A stretch of DNA of 14,656 bases, from positions 1-14,656 of the forward strand of contig JAEWGQ010000024.1 in the NCBI GenBank assembly GCA_023388235.1, in the 5' to 3' direction. Of this stretch, positions 6,039 to 14,656 are shown piece by piece. The notes under the pieces are model-generated. The model had not been told where the DNA came from. It saw only the letters and a program-made list of their open reading frames with translations, and searched no databases. Position 1 is the stretch's first letter. Each line of letters begins with the position of its first letter. The position numbers were made by a program, and so were the translations under genes. The stretch is from Actinomycetes bacterium (GTDB lineage Bacteria; Actinomycetota; Actinomycetes; Actinomycetales; Cellulomonadaceae).

Positions 6039-6071
6039 TCCGGACCGATCCCCGGGGCTCCCGGGTCCGGA
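6039..6071. repeat. Inverted repeat in oriC
   Basis: TCCGGACC (6039-6046) and GGTCCGGA (6064-6071) are perfect complements across a 17-base GC-rich loop. It contains no recognised protein site. Confidence 0.55.
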
Positions 6072-6110
6072 TCCCCGCGCACCCGGCTCCCCGGCCTGGA
6101 GCAGGCCGGC

Positions 6111-6119
6111 TGTGGACGG
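6111..6119 (-). promoter_or_regulatory. Outlying DnaA box in oriC
   Basis: TGTGGACGG is identical to the array element at 5808 and has two mismatches to the perfect box. Confidence 0.5.
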
Positions 6120-6244
6120 GCTCCACGCACCCGGAACGTGCGCCAGGAGCCTCCCGGAGCACGGCCCCGCCGGCGTCCGCGGACGCGGCGTCCCGGCCCC
6201 GCTCCTCTCGTGCCGTCCTGGCGCACGCTGGAGCACCCGCGACG

Positions 6245-6253
6245 CCGTCCACA
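6245..6253 (+). promoter_or_regulatory. Outlying DnaA box near dnaN
   Basis: CCGTCCACA has two mismatches to TTGTCCACA but fits the looser (T/C)(T/C)nTCCACA pattern of Streptomyces boxes. Confidence 0.5.
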
Positions 6254-6291
6254 GGCCCTCCGGTTCGGTACCGGAGCCCTGGTCACTCGCG

Positions 6292-6297
6292 TAGTGT
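6292..6297 (+). promoter_or_regulatory. Possible -10 element for dnaN
   Basis: TAGTGT fits the actinobacterial -10 TAnnnT and lies 88 bases before dnaN. No good -35 is visible at 16-18 bases upstream, so this is tentative. Confidence 0.3.
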
Positions 6298-6350
6298 TCG
6301 GGGGACCCCTGCCCGTGTGCGGGGTCGACCAGCACCAGCAGCACCGAGCA

Positions 6351-6366
6351 GGGATCGTGCGATCCC
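6351..6366. repeat. Palindrome just upstream of the dnaN ribosome-binding site
   Basis: GGGATCG and CGATCCC are separated by two bases. In RNA this allows a six-base stem with a four-base loop directly before the dnaN Shine-Dalgarno region (6373-6384). It may be an operator or an mRNA hairpin. Confidence 0.5.
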
Positions 6367-6385
6367 CCGACCGAGAGGGTGGGGC

Positions 6386-7516
6386 ATGAAGTTCCGCGTC
6401 GAACGCGACGTCCTCGCAGAAGCCGTCACGTGGATCGCCCGCAGCCTGCCCACCCGTCCCCCGGTCCCCGTCCTCGCCGGCGTCCGCATCGAGGCCGGCA
6501 CCGACGGCGTCCTGCGCCTCGCCAGCTTCGACTACGAGGTGTCCGCCCGCTCGGAGATCGCCGCCGACGTGAGCGAGCCCGGCACGGTGCTGGTGTCCGG
6601 CCGCCTGCTGGCGGAGATCTCCCGCGCGCTGCCGGCCAAGCCGGTCGACGTCTCCCTCGACGGCACCAAGGTCACCGTCACGTGCGGCGCGAGCCGCTTC
6701 ACGCTCCTGACCATGCCGGTCGACGAGTACCCCCAGCTCCCCGCGATGCCCGCGCTCACCGGCACCGTCGACGGCGACGAGCTGACGAAGGCCGTCGCGC
6801 AGGTCACCGTCGCCGCCAGCCGGGACGACACCCTCCCCCTGCTGACCGGCGTCCGCGTCGAGATCGAGGGCGAGAAGGTCACGCTGCTCGCGACGGACCG
6901 CTACCGCCTCGCCCTGCGCGAGCTCACCTGGAAGCCGGCGTTCCCGGACGTCTCCCAGGTCGCGCTGGTGCGCGCCCGCACCCTGTCGGACGCCGCGAAG
7001 TCGCTCGGCGCCTCGGGCTCGGTGAACGTGGGCCTCGCCACCGGCCAGGGCGTGGACCTCATCGGCTTCGAGGCCGGCGGCCGGCACACCACCTCGCTGC
7101 TGGTGGACGGCGACTACCCGGCCGTGCGCCGCCTGTTCCCGGACGAGTCCCCGATCCACGCGGTCGTCAACACGCAGCTGCTGGCCGACGCCGCGAAGCG
7201 CGTGTCCCTGGTGGCGGAGCGCAACACCCCGATCCGGCTCACGTTCTCCGACGGCCAGGTCGTGCTCGACGCCGGCCAGGGCGACGACGCGCAGGCGTCC
7301 GAGGCCCTCGAGGCCACGCTCGTCGGGGACGACATCGCCGTCGCGTTCAACCCGCAGTTCCTGCTGGACGGCCTCGGCGCGCTGACCACGTCGTTCGTCC
7401 GGCTGTCGTTCACGCACCCGAACAAGCCGGTCGAGTTCACCGGCCAGGAGTCGCTCGAGGGCGAGGACCTCAAGGAGTACCGCTACCTGCTCGTCCCCAT
7501 CCGCTTCGCGTCCTGA
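6386..7516 (+). CDS. dnaN: DNA polymerase III beta subunit (sliding clamp)
   Basis: The gene encodes 376 residues, a normal length for the family. The beta clamp is a ring-shaped dimer that tethers the replicative polymerase to DNA and serves as a docking hub for repair and replication proteins. Each monomer has three similar domains, here roughly residues 1-120, 125-250 and 255-376. Family features include the start MKFRVERDVLAEAV, the segment ATDRYRLALRELTW in domain 2 and the C-terminal YRYLLVPIRFAS. ATG at 6386 follows a purine-rich GAGAGGGTGGGG and matches the family N-terminus; the upstream in-frame extension lies in oriC and is not protein-like. It is the first gene right of oriC, 141 bases before gnd. 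Confidence 0.97.
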   Translation: MKFRVERDVLAEAVTWIARSLPTRPPVPVLAGVRIEAGTDGVLRLASFDYEVSARSEIAADVSEPGTVLVSGRLLAEISRALPAKPVDVSLDGTKVTVTCGASRFTLLTMPVDEYPQLPAMPALTGTVDGDELTKAVAQVTVAASRDDTLPLLTGVRVEIEGEKVTLLATDRYRLALRELTWKPAFPDVSQVALVRARTLSDAAKSLGASGSVNVGLATGQGVDLIGFEAGGRHTTSLLVDGDYPAVRRLFPDESPIHAVVNTQLLADAAKRVSLVAERNTPIRLTFSDGQVVLDAGQGDDAQASEALEATLVGDDIAVAFNPQFLLDGLGALTTSFVRLSFTHPNKPVEFTGQESLEGEDLKEYRYLLVPIRFAS

Positions 7517-7657
7517 CGCGGTCCGCTCCCGGGCGGTGTGACGGGCGAGACGCACGCATCGGTCGTCAGTCCCCGGCCCCGGCAGGAGAATGACGGGCGA
7601 GGAAGACGCCCCGGGCCGTACGCGCCCGGCGGCGGTCGGGCGACGAGAGGTGGAGCG

Positions 7658-8590
7658 ATGCGGATCGGCCTGGTGGGTCTGGGCAGGATGGGCGCGAACA
7701 TGCGCGACCGGATGCGGGGCGCGGGGATCGACGTCACGGGCTACGACCGGAACCCGGAGGTCTCGGACGTCGCGTCGCTCGCGGACCTCGTCGCCGCGCT
7801 GCCGGCCGGCGAGCGCATCGTCTGGGTCATGGTCCCGGCCGGTGCGGTCACGCACGGCGTCATCGACGAGCTCGGCGGCCTGCTGACCGAGGGCGACCTC
7901 GTGATCGACGGCGGCAACTCGTACTTCGGGGACGACAAGGGCCACGCGGAGCAGCTCGGCGAGCGCGGCATCCACTTCCTCGACGTCGGCGTCTCCGGCG
8001 GCGTGTGGGGCCTGGCGAACGGCTACGGCCTCATGGTCGGCGGCGACGCGGCGCAGGTCGAGCGCGCGATGCCGCTGTTCGACGCCCTGCGGCCGGAGGG
8101 CCCCCGCGAGGAGGGCTTCGTGCACGCGGGCGCCGTCGGCGCCGGGCACTACGCCAAGATGGTGCACAACGGCATCGAGTACGGCCTGATGCAGGCGTAC
8201 GCCGAGGGCTACGAGCTGCTCGCGGCGAAGGACATCGTCACCGACGTCGCCGGCACCATGAAGGCCTGGCAGCGCGGCACCGTCGTCCGCTCCTGGCTGC
8301 TCGAGCTGCTGGTCAAGGCGCTCGAGGAGGACCAGGACTTCGAGGCGATCGACGACTGGGTCGCCGACTCCGGCGAGGGCCGCTGGACCGTGGACGAGGC
8401 GATCGACGCCGCCGTCCCGCTGCCCGTCATCACGGCCGCGCTGTTCGCCCGCTTCCAGTCCCGGCAGGAGGAGTCGCCCGCGATGAAGGCGGTCGCCGCG
8501 CTGCGCCAGCAGTTCGGCGGGCACGCCGTCCGGGCCGCCGGCGCCCCGATCTCCGGCGACGCCCCCACGGGCGTGCGCTCGGAGGGCTGA
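7658..8590 (+). CDS. gnd: 6-phosphogluconate dehydrogenase, decarboxylating (short form)
   Basis: The gene encodes 310 residues. The enzyme oxidises 6-phosphogluconate to ribulose 5-phosphate and CO2 in the pentose phosphate pathway, yielding NAD(P)H. The Rossmann motif GLGRMG is at residues 7-12. The substrate-binding block is [10 protein letters not shown] (109-118), and catalytic residues fall in [10 protein letters not shown] (K167, N171, E174). At about 300 residues it belongs to the short YqeC/GndA-like class, not the 470-residue form, so the C-terminal domain is reduced. D30 at the end of the second strand could favour NAD, but R31 follows, so cofactor choice is uncertain. ATG at 7658 follows GAGAGGTGGAG; the longer frame from 7538 precedes the Rossmann start and is rejected. 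A gnd between dnaN and recF is common in actinobacteria. Confidence 0.94.
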   Translation: MRIGLVGLGRMGANMRDRMRGAGIDVTGYDRNPEVSDVASLADLVAALPAGERIVWVMVPAGAVTHGVIDELGGLLTEGDLVIDGGNSYFGDDKGHAEQLGERGIHFLDVGVSGGVWGLANGYGLMVGGDAAQVERAMPLFDALRPEGPREEGFVHAGAVGAGHYAKMVHNGIEYGLMQAYAEGYELLAAKDIVTDVAGTMKAWQRGTVVRSWLLELLVKALEEDQDFEAIDDWVADSGEGRWTVDEAIDAAVPLPVITAALFARFQSRQEESPAMKAVAALRQQFGGHAVRAAGAPISGDAPTGVRSEG

Positions 8591-8600
8591 CGCCCCGTCG

Positions 8601-9836
8601 ATGTACGTCTCGCACCTGTCCCTGACGGACTTCCGGTCGTACCACCAGGTCGACCTGACCTTCGAGCCGGGGATCACCGCGCTCGTCGGGCCCAACGGGC
8701 AGGGCAAGACGAACCTCGTGGAGGCCATCGGGTACGTCTCGACGTTCTCCAGCCACCGCGTGCCGACCGACGCCCCGCTCGTGCGGGCGGGCGCGCCGGC
8801 GGCCGTGGTGCGGTCGCGGGTGGTGCGCGCGCAGGGCGACGGCTCCGAGCGCGCGCTGGTGATCGACATCCAGCTCGGCTCGGGCCGGTCGAACCGCGTG
8901 AAGCTCAACGGCGCACCGTCCCGCGCCCGCGACGTGGTCGGCGCGCTGCGGTCGGTGCTGTTCGCGCCGGAGGACCTCGCCCTCGTCAAGGGCGACCCCG
9001 ACGGCCGGCGCCGGTTCGTGGACGAGCTGGCCGTGCAGGTCACGCCGCGGCTCGCGGGCGTGTTCTCGGAGTACGACCGCGTGGTGCGCCAGCGCACCGC
9101 CCTGCTGAAGTCGGCCGCCGGGTTCCGCGGCTCCCGCGCGAACCTCGACCTGAGCACGCTGGACGTGTGGGACGCGAAGCTCGCGGAGCTCGGGGCCCAG
9201 GTCATCGTGGCGCGGCAGGCGGTCGTCACGGCGCTCGACCCGTACGTCGGCGAGGCGTACGAGCGGGTCAGCGACGGCCAGGGCGCGGCGCGCGTGGGGT
9301 ACCGCTCGTCGCTCGCCGCGGTCCTGGCGGACGACGGCGACGCGGTCGGCGCCGCGCCGCACGCCGGCGTGGGCGTGGCGGAGGTCGAGCAGCAGGTGCT
9401 CGCCGCCCTGGCACGCGTGCGGCCCAAGGAGCTGGAGCGCGGGGTGTGCCTGGTCGGGCCGCACCGCGACGACCTCACCCTCACCCTCGGGGACCTCCCG
9501 GCGAAGGGGTATGCGAGCCACGGGGAGTCCTGGTCGTTCGCCCTCGCGCTGCGGCTGGCGTCGTACGACCTGCTCACGCACGGTCCCCGGCCGGGCACGG
9601 ACGGCGACGCCGCCGGCCTCTGGGTCGCGGACTCCGGGCCGGACGGGGAGCCCGTGCTCATGCTCGACGACGTGTTCGCCGAGCTCGACGCGAAGCGCCG
9701 CACCCGCCTGGCGGAGATGGTGGCGGGGGCGCGGCAGGTGTTCGTGACGGCGGCGGTCCCGGGCGACGTCCCGGCGCAGCTCGCCGGCGCGCGGTACGAC
9801 GTGCTGGCGTCGGAGGTCGCCCGTGCCGACGGATGA
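8601..9836 (+). CDS. recF: DNA replication and repair protein RecF
   Basis: The gene encodes 411 residues. RecF is an SMC-like ATPase that, with RecO and RecR, loads RecA at single-strand gaps and helps restart stalled forks. Walker A is GPNGQGKT (30-37), the ABC-type signature is in [18 protein letters not shown] (304-321), and Walker B with D-loop is [12 protein letters not shown] (352-363). The start [14 protein letters not shown] matches the family. ATG at 8601 follows gnd by 10 bases; the nearest GGAGGG (8581-8586) is 14 bases away, which is loose, so coupling to gnd translation is likely. The end overlaps the next gene by 14 bases. Confidence 0.96.
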   Translation: MYVSHLSLTDFRSYHQVDLTFEPGITALVGPNGQGKTNLVEAIGYVSTFSSHRVPTDAPLVRAGAPAAVVRSRVVRAQGDGSERALVIDIQLGSGRSNRVKLNGAPSRARDVVGALRSVLFAPEDLALVKGDPDGRRRFVDELAVQVTPRLAGVFSEYDRVVRQRTALLKSAAGFRGSRANLDLSTLDVWDAKLAELGAQVIVARQAVVTALDPYVGEAYERVSDGQGAARVGYRSSLAAVLADDGDAVGAAPHAGVGVAEVEQQVLAALARVRPKELERGVCLVGPHRDDLTLTLGDLPAKGYASHGESWSFALALRLASYDLLTHGPRPGTDGDAAGLWVADSGPDGEPVLMLDDVFAELDAKRRTRLAEMVAGARQVFVTAAVPGDVPAQLAGARYDVLASEVARADG

Positions 9837-10446
9837 GTCCCCCGCCGCCGACGCGGCCGCCGCCGACGCCACCGGCCCCGGGACGACCCCGGAGCCCGCG
9901 TCGGCGCCCGGGCTCGACCCCGCCGTCCCGGTCGCCGAGCAGCTCGAGGTGACCCCGCCCGCCCAGATGGCCCGGATGTCCCTGGCCCGGTTCCGGTCCG
10001 TGGCCCGGTCGAAGGGCTACCGCCCCGGCCAGCAGGCGCGCGGCCGCTCGCCGCTGTCGCCCGCCGAGCGCGGCGGCCCGGGCGTGCACCCGCGCGACCC
10101 GCAGATGGTGTCGTCCACGATGGCCTCGCTGTTCCGGGACCGCGGCTGGGTGCAGGAGGTGTCGGTCGGCGGCGTCGTCGGCCGGTGGCGGGACGTGGTG
10201 GGCGACCAGATCGCCGACCACTGCACGCCCGAGACCTTCGCGGACGGCGTGCTGGTGGTGCGGACGGACTCGACGGCCTGGGCGCAGCAGCTGAAGATGC
10301 TGGCGCCGCAGCTGGTCCGGCGGATGGCGGAGGACGTCGGGGACGGCGTGGTGAAGGACGTCCGCGTGCTCGGTCCGGCCGGCCCGGGCTTCGGCAAGGG
10401 CAGGCGGGCCGTCCGCGGTCGCGGCCCCCGGGACACCTGGGGCTGA
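9823..10446 (+). CDS. dciA: DciA-family (DUF721) helicase-loading protein
   Basis: The gene encodes 207 residues. DciA-type proteins assist loading or activity of the replicative helicase DnaB in bacteria that lack DnaC or DnaI; Mycobacterium DciA is the studied actinobacterial case. The conserved domain covers about residues 95-185, from [13 protein letters not shown] through [15 protein letters not shown] to [17 protein letters not shown] shorter conserved actinobacterial patch, [17 protein letters not shown], is at 49-65. The first 48 residues are Ala/Pro-rich and probably disordered, and the tail (186-207) is basic and Gly-rich. GTG at 9823 lies inside recF (14-base overlap) and has GGAGG about six bases upstream, which decides the start. 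It sits between recF and gyrB, as in many actinobacteria. Confidence 0.88.
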   Translation: MPTDESPAADAAAADATGPGTTPEPASAPGLDPAVPVAEQLEVTPPAQMARMSLARFRSVARSKGYRPGQQARGRSPLSPAERGGPGVHPRDPQMVSSTMASLFRDRGWVQEVSVGGVVGRWRDVVGDQIADHCTPETFADGVLVVRTDSTAWAQQLKMLAPQLVRRMAEDVGDGVVKDVRVLGPAGPGFGKGRRAVRGRGPRDTWG

Positions 10447-10508
10447 GGGCGCAGCAGGACGGGTCCACGGGCAGGGCGGTTCGCCGGGGGTTCCGGCGCG
10501 GGGCCGGG

Positions 10509-10514
10509 TACACT
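10509..10514 (+). promoter_or_regulatory. Probable -10 element of the gyrB promoter
   Basis: TACACT fits TAnnnT well and lies 131 bases before gyrB, in the only substantial gap between dciA and gyrB. No strong -35 is seen 16-18 bases upstream. A GC-rich hairpin (10528-10545) would form at the start of the transcript. Confidence 0.5.
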
Positions 10515-10527
10515 GTGAATCGACAGT

Positions 10528-10545
10528 CTGGCGCGTCTGCGCCGG
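10528..10545 (+). other. Hairpin in the gyrB leader
   Basis: CTGGCGC and GCGCCGG form a seven-pair stem (one G-U) around the loop GTCT, just downstream of the predicted transcription start. It may stabilise the mRNA end or act in gyrase regulation; both are guesses. Confidence 0.4.
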
Positions 10546-10644
10546 TCCAGGACGCACGATCTCCGTCGTCGTGGAGTGATCCGCTCTCCCGCCAGGAAGA
10601 CGGGCGCCTCCGCCGCGTACGAGAACTGAGGAGCACCACCGCCC

Positions 10645-12696
10645 GTGGCTGACCAGAGCCCCTCCACCGGACCGAACTCCAGCGCACCCGGAGGGACGGT
10701 GAACGGGACTCCCGCCTACGACGCGTCCGCGATCACCGTGCTCGAGGGCCTCGAGGCCGTCCGCAAGCGTCCCGGCATGTACATCGGCTCGACCGGCGAG
10801 CGCGGCCTGCACCACCTCGTCTACGAGGTCGTCGACAACTCGGTGGACGAGGCCCTAGCCGGCTACTGCGACCACATCGAGGTCACGCTGCTGGCCGACG
10901 GCGGCGTCCGCGTCGTCGACAACGGCCGCGGCATCCCGGTGGCGGTGCACCCGACGGAGGGCCGGCCCACCGTCGAGGTCGTCATGACGATCCTGCACGC
11001 GGGCGGCAAGTTCGGCGGCGGCGGGTACGCGGTGTCGGGCGGCCTGCACGGCGTCGGCATCTCGGTCGTCAACGCCCTGTCCACCCGCGTCGAGACCGTC
11101 GTCAAGCGCGACGGCTACACCTGGGAGCAGGACTTCGCCGACGGCGGCAAGCCCGCGGGCGAGCTGCGCCGCGGCGAGGCCACCGACGAGACCGGCACGT
11201 CGCAGACGTTCTGGGCGGACCCCGGCATCTTCGAGACCGTCGACTACGACTTCGAGACGCTGCGGTCCCGGTTCCAGCAGATGGCGTTCCTCAACAAGGG
11301 GCTGCGGATCACGCTGACCGACGAGCGCCCGCAGCACGCCGACACCGACGACGAGGTCGCCGGCGACGACACCCCGGCGGCCGCGTCGACCGCGCGCTCG
11401 GTCGTCTACAAGTACGACGGCGGCCTGGTCGACTACGTCAAGCACCTCAACGCGGCCAAGAAGGTCGACCTCGTGCACCCCGAGGTCATCGACTTCGAGG
11501 CGGAGGACACCGAGCGCAAGATCTCCGTCGAGATCGCCCTGCAGTGGACCAGCGCGTACTCCGAGTCCGTGCACACGTACGCGAACACCATCTCGACCAC
11601 CGAGGGCGGCACGCACGAGGAGGGCTTCCGGGCGGCCATGACCTCCCTGGTCAACCGGTACGCGCGCGACAAGGGCATCCTCAAGGACAAGGACGACAAC
11701 CTCACCGGCGACGACATCCGCGAGGGCCTGACCGCGGTCATCTCGGTCAAGCTCGGCGAGCCGCAGTTCGAGGGCCAGACCAAGACGAAGCTCGGCAACA
11801 CCGAGGCGAAGACGTTCGTCCAGCGCGTGGTGAACGAGCAGCTCGGCGACTGGCTGGACTCGCACCCGAACGAGGCGAAGGACGTCATCCGCAAGGCCAT
11901 CCAGGCCAGCCAGGCGCGGATCGCGGCCCGCAAGGCCCGCGAGGCCACCCGGCGCAAGGGCCTGCTCGAGTCCAACTCGATGCCCGGCAAGCTCAAGGAC
12001 TGCCAGTCCAACAACCCGGCCGAGTGCGAGATCTTCATCGTCGAGGGCGACTCCGCCGGCGGCTCCGCCGTGCGCGGCCGCAACCCGCAGACGCAGGCGA
12101 TCCTCCCGCTGCGCGGCAAGATCCTCAACGTCGAGCGCGCCCGGCTCGACCGCGCGCTCGGCAACGCCGAGGTCCAGGCGCTGATCACGGCGTTCGGCAC
12201 CGGCATCGGCGAGGACTTCGACCTGTCGAAGCTGCGGTACCACAAGATCGTGCTCATGGCCGACGCCGACGTCGACGGCCAGCACATCCGGACCCTGCTG
12301 CTCACGCTGCTCTACCGGTACATGCCCGAGCTGATCCTCAAGGGCCACGTGTACATGGCGCAGCCGCCGCTGTTCCGCATCAAGTGGTCGAACGCGCCGC
12401 ACGACTACGTGTACTCGGACCGGGAGCGGGACGCCGTGCTCGCCGACGGCCAGGCGAACGGCAAGCGGATCCCGAAGGACAACGGCATCCAGCGCTACAA
12501 GGGTCTCGGCGAGATGGACTACTCGGAGCTGTGGGAGACCACGATGTCGCCCGAGCACCGCACGCTGCTGCAGGTGACGCTGGACGAGGCGGCCGCGGCC
12601 GACGAGATCTTCTCCGTGCTCATGGGCGAGGACGTCGAGTCCCGCCGCTCGTTCATCCAGCGCAACGCGCGCGACGTGCGGTTCCTGGACATCTGA
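10645..12696 (+). CDS. gyrB: DNA gyrase subunit B
   Basis: The gene encodes 683 residues. GyrB is the ATPase subunit of the A2B2 gyrase that introduces negative supercoils. The GHKL ATPase domain carries EVVDN (61-65; E61 the likely catalytic base, N65 the metal ligand), DNGRGIP (92-98) and [15 protein letters not shown] (132-146). The transducer lysine lies in QTKTKLGN (378-385). The TOPRIM domain has EGDSAGG (467-473) and DADVDG (540-545), the metal-binding acids. The tail contains [10 protein letters not shown] (616-625) and ends at RDVRFLDI. An acidic, Ala-rich insertion (about 229-251) interrupts the ATPase domain. GTG at 10645 has GAGGAG 11 bases upstream; the first 25 residues are a low-complexity leader. 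gyrA follows after 72 bases. Confidence 0.97.
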   Translation: MADQSPSTGPNSSAPGGTVNGTPAYDASAITVLEGLEAVRKRPGMYIGSTGERGLHHLVYEVVDNSVDEALAGYCDHIEVTLLADGGVRVVDNGRGIPVAVHPTEGRPTVEVVMTILHAGGKFGGGGYAVSGGLHGVGISVVNALSTRVETVVKRDGYTWEQDFADGGKPAGELRRGEATDETGTSQTFWADPGIFETVDYDFETLRSRFQQMAFLNKGLRITLTDERPQHADTDDEVAGDDTPAAASTARSVVYKYDGGLVDYVKHLNAAKKVDLVHPEVIDFEAEDTERKISVEIALQWTSAYSESVHTYANTISTTEGGTHEEGFRAAMTSLVNRYARDKGILKDKDDNLTGDDIREGLTAVISVKLGEPQFEGQTKTKLGNTEAKTFVQRVVNEQLGDWLDSHPNEAKDVIRKAIQASQARIAARKAREATRRKGLLESNSMPGKLKDCQSNNPAECEIFIVEGDSAGGSAVRGRNPQTQAILPLRGKILNVERARLDRALGNAEVQALITAFGTGIGEDFDLSKLRYHKIVLMADADVDGQHIRTLLLTLLYRYMPELILKGHVYMAQPPLFRIKWSNAPHDYVYSDRERDAVLADGQANGKRIPKDNGIQRYKGLGEMDYSELWETTMSPEHRTLLQVTLDEAAAADEIFSVLMGEDVESRRSFIQRNARDVRFLDI

Positions 12697-12716
12697 CCCG
12701 CCCCGACCCTCCGCAC

Positions 12717-12744
12717 GACCCCGGCGCACGCCGCGCGCCGGGTC
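12717..12744 (+). other. Hairpin in the gyrB-gyrA intergenic region
   Basis: GACCCCGGCGC (12717-12727) pairs with GCGCCGGGTC (12735-12744), ten pairs with one bulged C, loop of seven. No T-run follows and the gyrA ribosome-binding site is just downstream, so it is more likely a transcript processing or stability element than a full terminator. Confidence 0.45.
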
Positions 12745-12768
12745 CGTCCCACCGAAGGACCCTGACCT

Positions 12769-14656
<1,888 letters not shown>

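Larger units (their letters stand above)
5691..6385. other. oriC: Probable chromosomal replication origin (oriC)
   Basis: This gap between dnaA and dnaN carries no plausible gene and holds many DnaA-box-like 9-mers in both orientations: four at 22-base spacing (5764-5838) plus one at 5776, TTGTCCACC at 5857, GATCCACA-type sites ending at 5960 and 6004, TGTGGACGG at 6111 and CCGTCCACA at 6245. Most have one or two mismatches to TTGTCCACA, typical of low-affinity boxes in high-GC origins. A locally AT-richer, purine-biased stretch (about 5961-6000) is the best candidate for the unwinding element. Several inverted repeats (5797-5824, 6039-6071, 6351-6366) add structure. The dnaA-dnaN position is the standard actinobacterial oriC location. 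Confidence 0.88.

Noticed and set aside
5744..6385. Upstream extension of dnaN through oriC
   Set aside because: The translated sequence is Pro/Gly/Arg-rich and unlike any clamp; the region is explained by oriC elements.
6427..6434. TCACGTGG in dnaN as a fourth parS
   Set aside because: Only the central CACGTG is shared; the 14-mer around it has about five mismatches to parS.
7539..7601. Direct repeat TGACGGGCGAG at 7539-7549 and 7591-7601 before gnd
   Set aside because: Eleven bases of simple GC-rich sequence with no dyad or known site; could easily be chance, and no function is suggested.
5987..10687. 1566-residue open frame on the minus strand
   Set aside because: It is antisense to dnaN, gnd, recF and dciA, crosses oriC, is Arg/Pro/Ala-rich and has no domain; long stop-free antisense frames are expected at this GC content.

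Overview
The window is the chromosomal replication-origin neighbourhood of a high-GC Gram-positive bacterium (Actinomycetota). GC content, frequent GTG starts, the gene order (parA)-rsmG-jag-yidC-yidD-rnpA-rpmH | dnaA-oriC-dnaN-gnd-recF-dciA-gyrB-gyrA and the protein sequences all fit this group. I infer a Micrococcales member, possibly near Cellulomonadaceae; the family-level guess rests on general resemblance only.

Left arm (1-3716, minus strand). This is a compact operon read away from the origin: rpmH (ribosomal protein L34), rnpA (RNase P protein), yidD and yidC (membrane insertion), jag/khpB (RNA binding), rsmG (16S rRNA methyltransferase), then the start of a frame that runs off the left edge and is probably parA. 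Stop and start codons overlap by four bases at rnpA/yidD, jag/rsmG and rsmG/parA. Three identical parS (ParB-binding) sites lie here, all inside coding sequence and all read in the same frame.

Middle (3717-6385). The 442-base gap between the divergent rpmH and dnaA genes holds a good sigma-A-type promoter for the rpmH operon and perfect DnaA boxes before dnaA. dnaA (4159-5643) is followed by a GC-rich hairpin and a 742-base gap, which is the probable oriC. That gap contains a set of DnaA-box-like elements at exact 22-base spacing, more boxes in both orientations, a repeated GTCCCCAG motif, several inverted repeats and a locally AT-richer stretch that could be the unwinding element.

Right arm (6386-14656, plus strand). 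dnaN (sliding clamp), gnd (6-phosphogluconate dehydrogenase), recF, a DciA/DUF721 gene, gyrB and the first 629 codons of gyrA are read away from the origin. Together the genes cover initiation (DnaA), processivity (DnaN), repair at forks (RecF), helicase loading (DciA), supercoiling (GyrAB) and origin segregation (parS/ParA), alongside translation and membrane-insertion genes.

I found no mobile element, CRISPR array, tRNA, rRNA or defence system. The protein set is ordinary core genome. The points worth a second look are in the non-coding and dual-use DNA: parS sites embedded in reading frames, the phased box array, and a DnaA-box-pair module present on both sides of dnaA.
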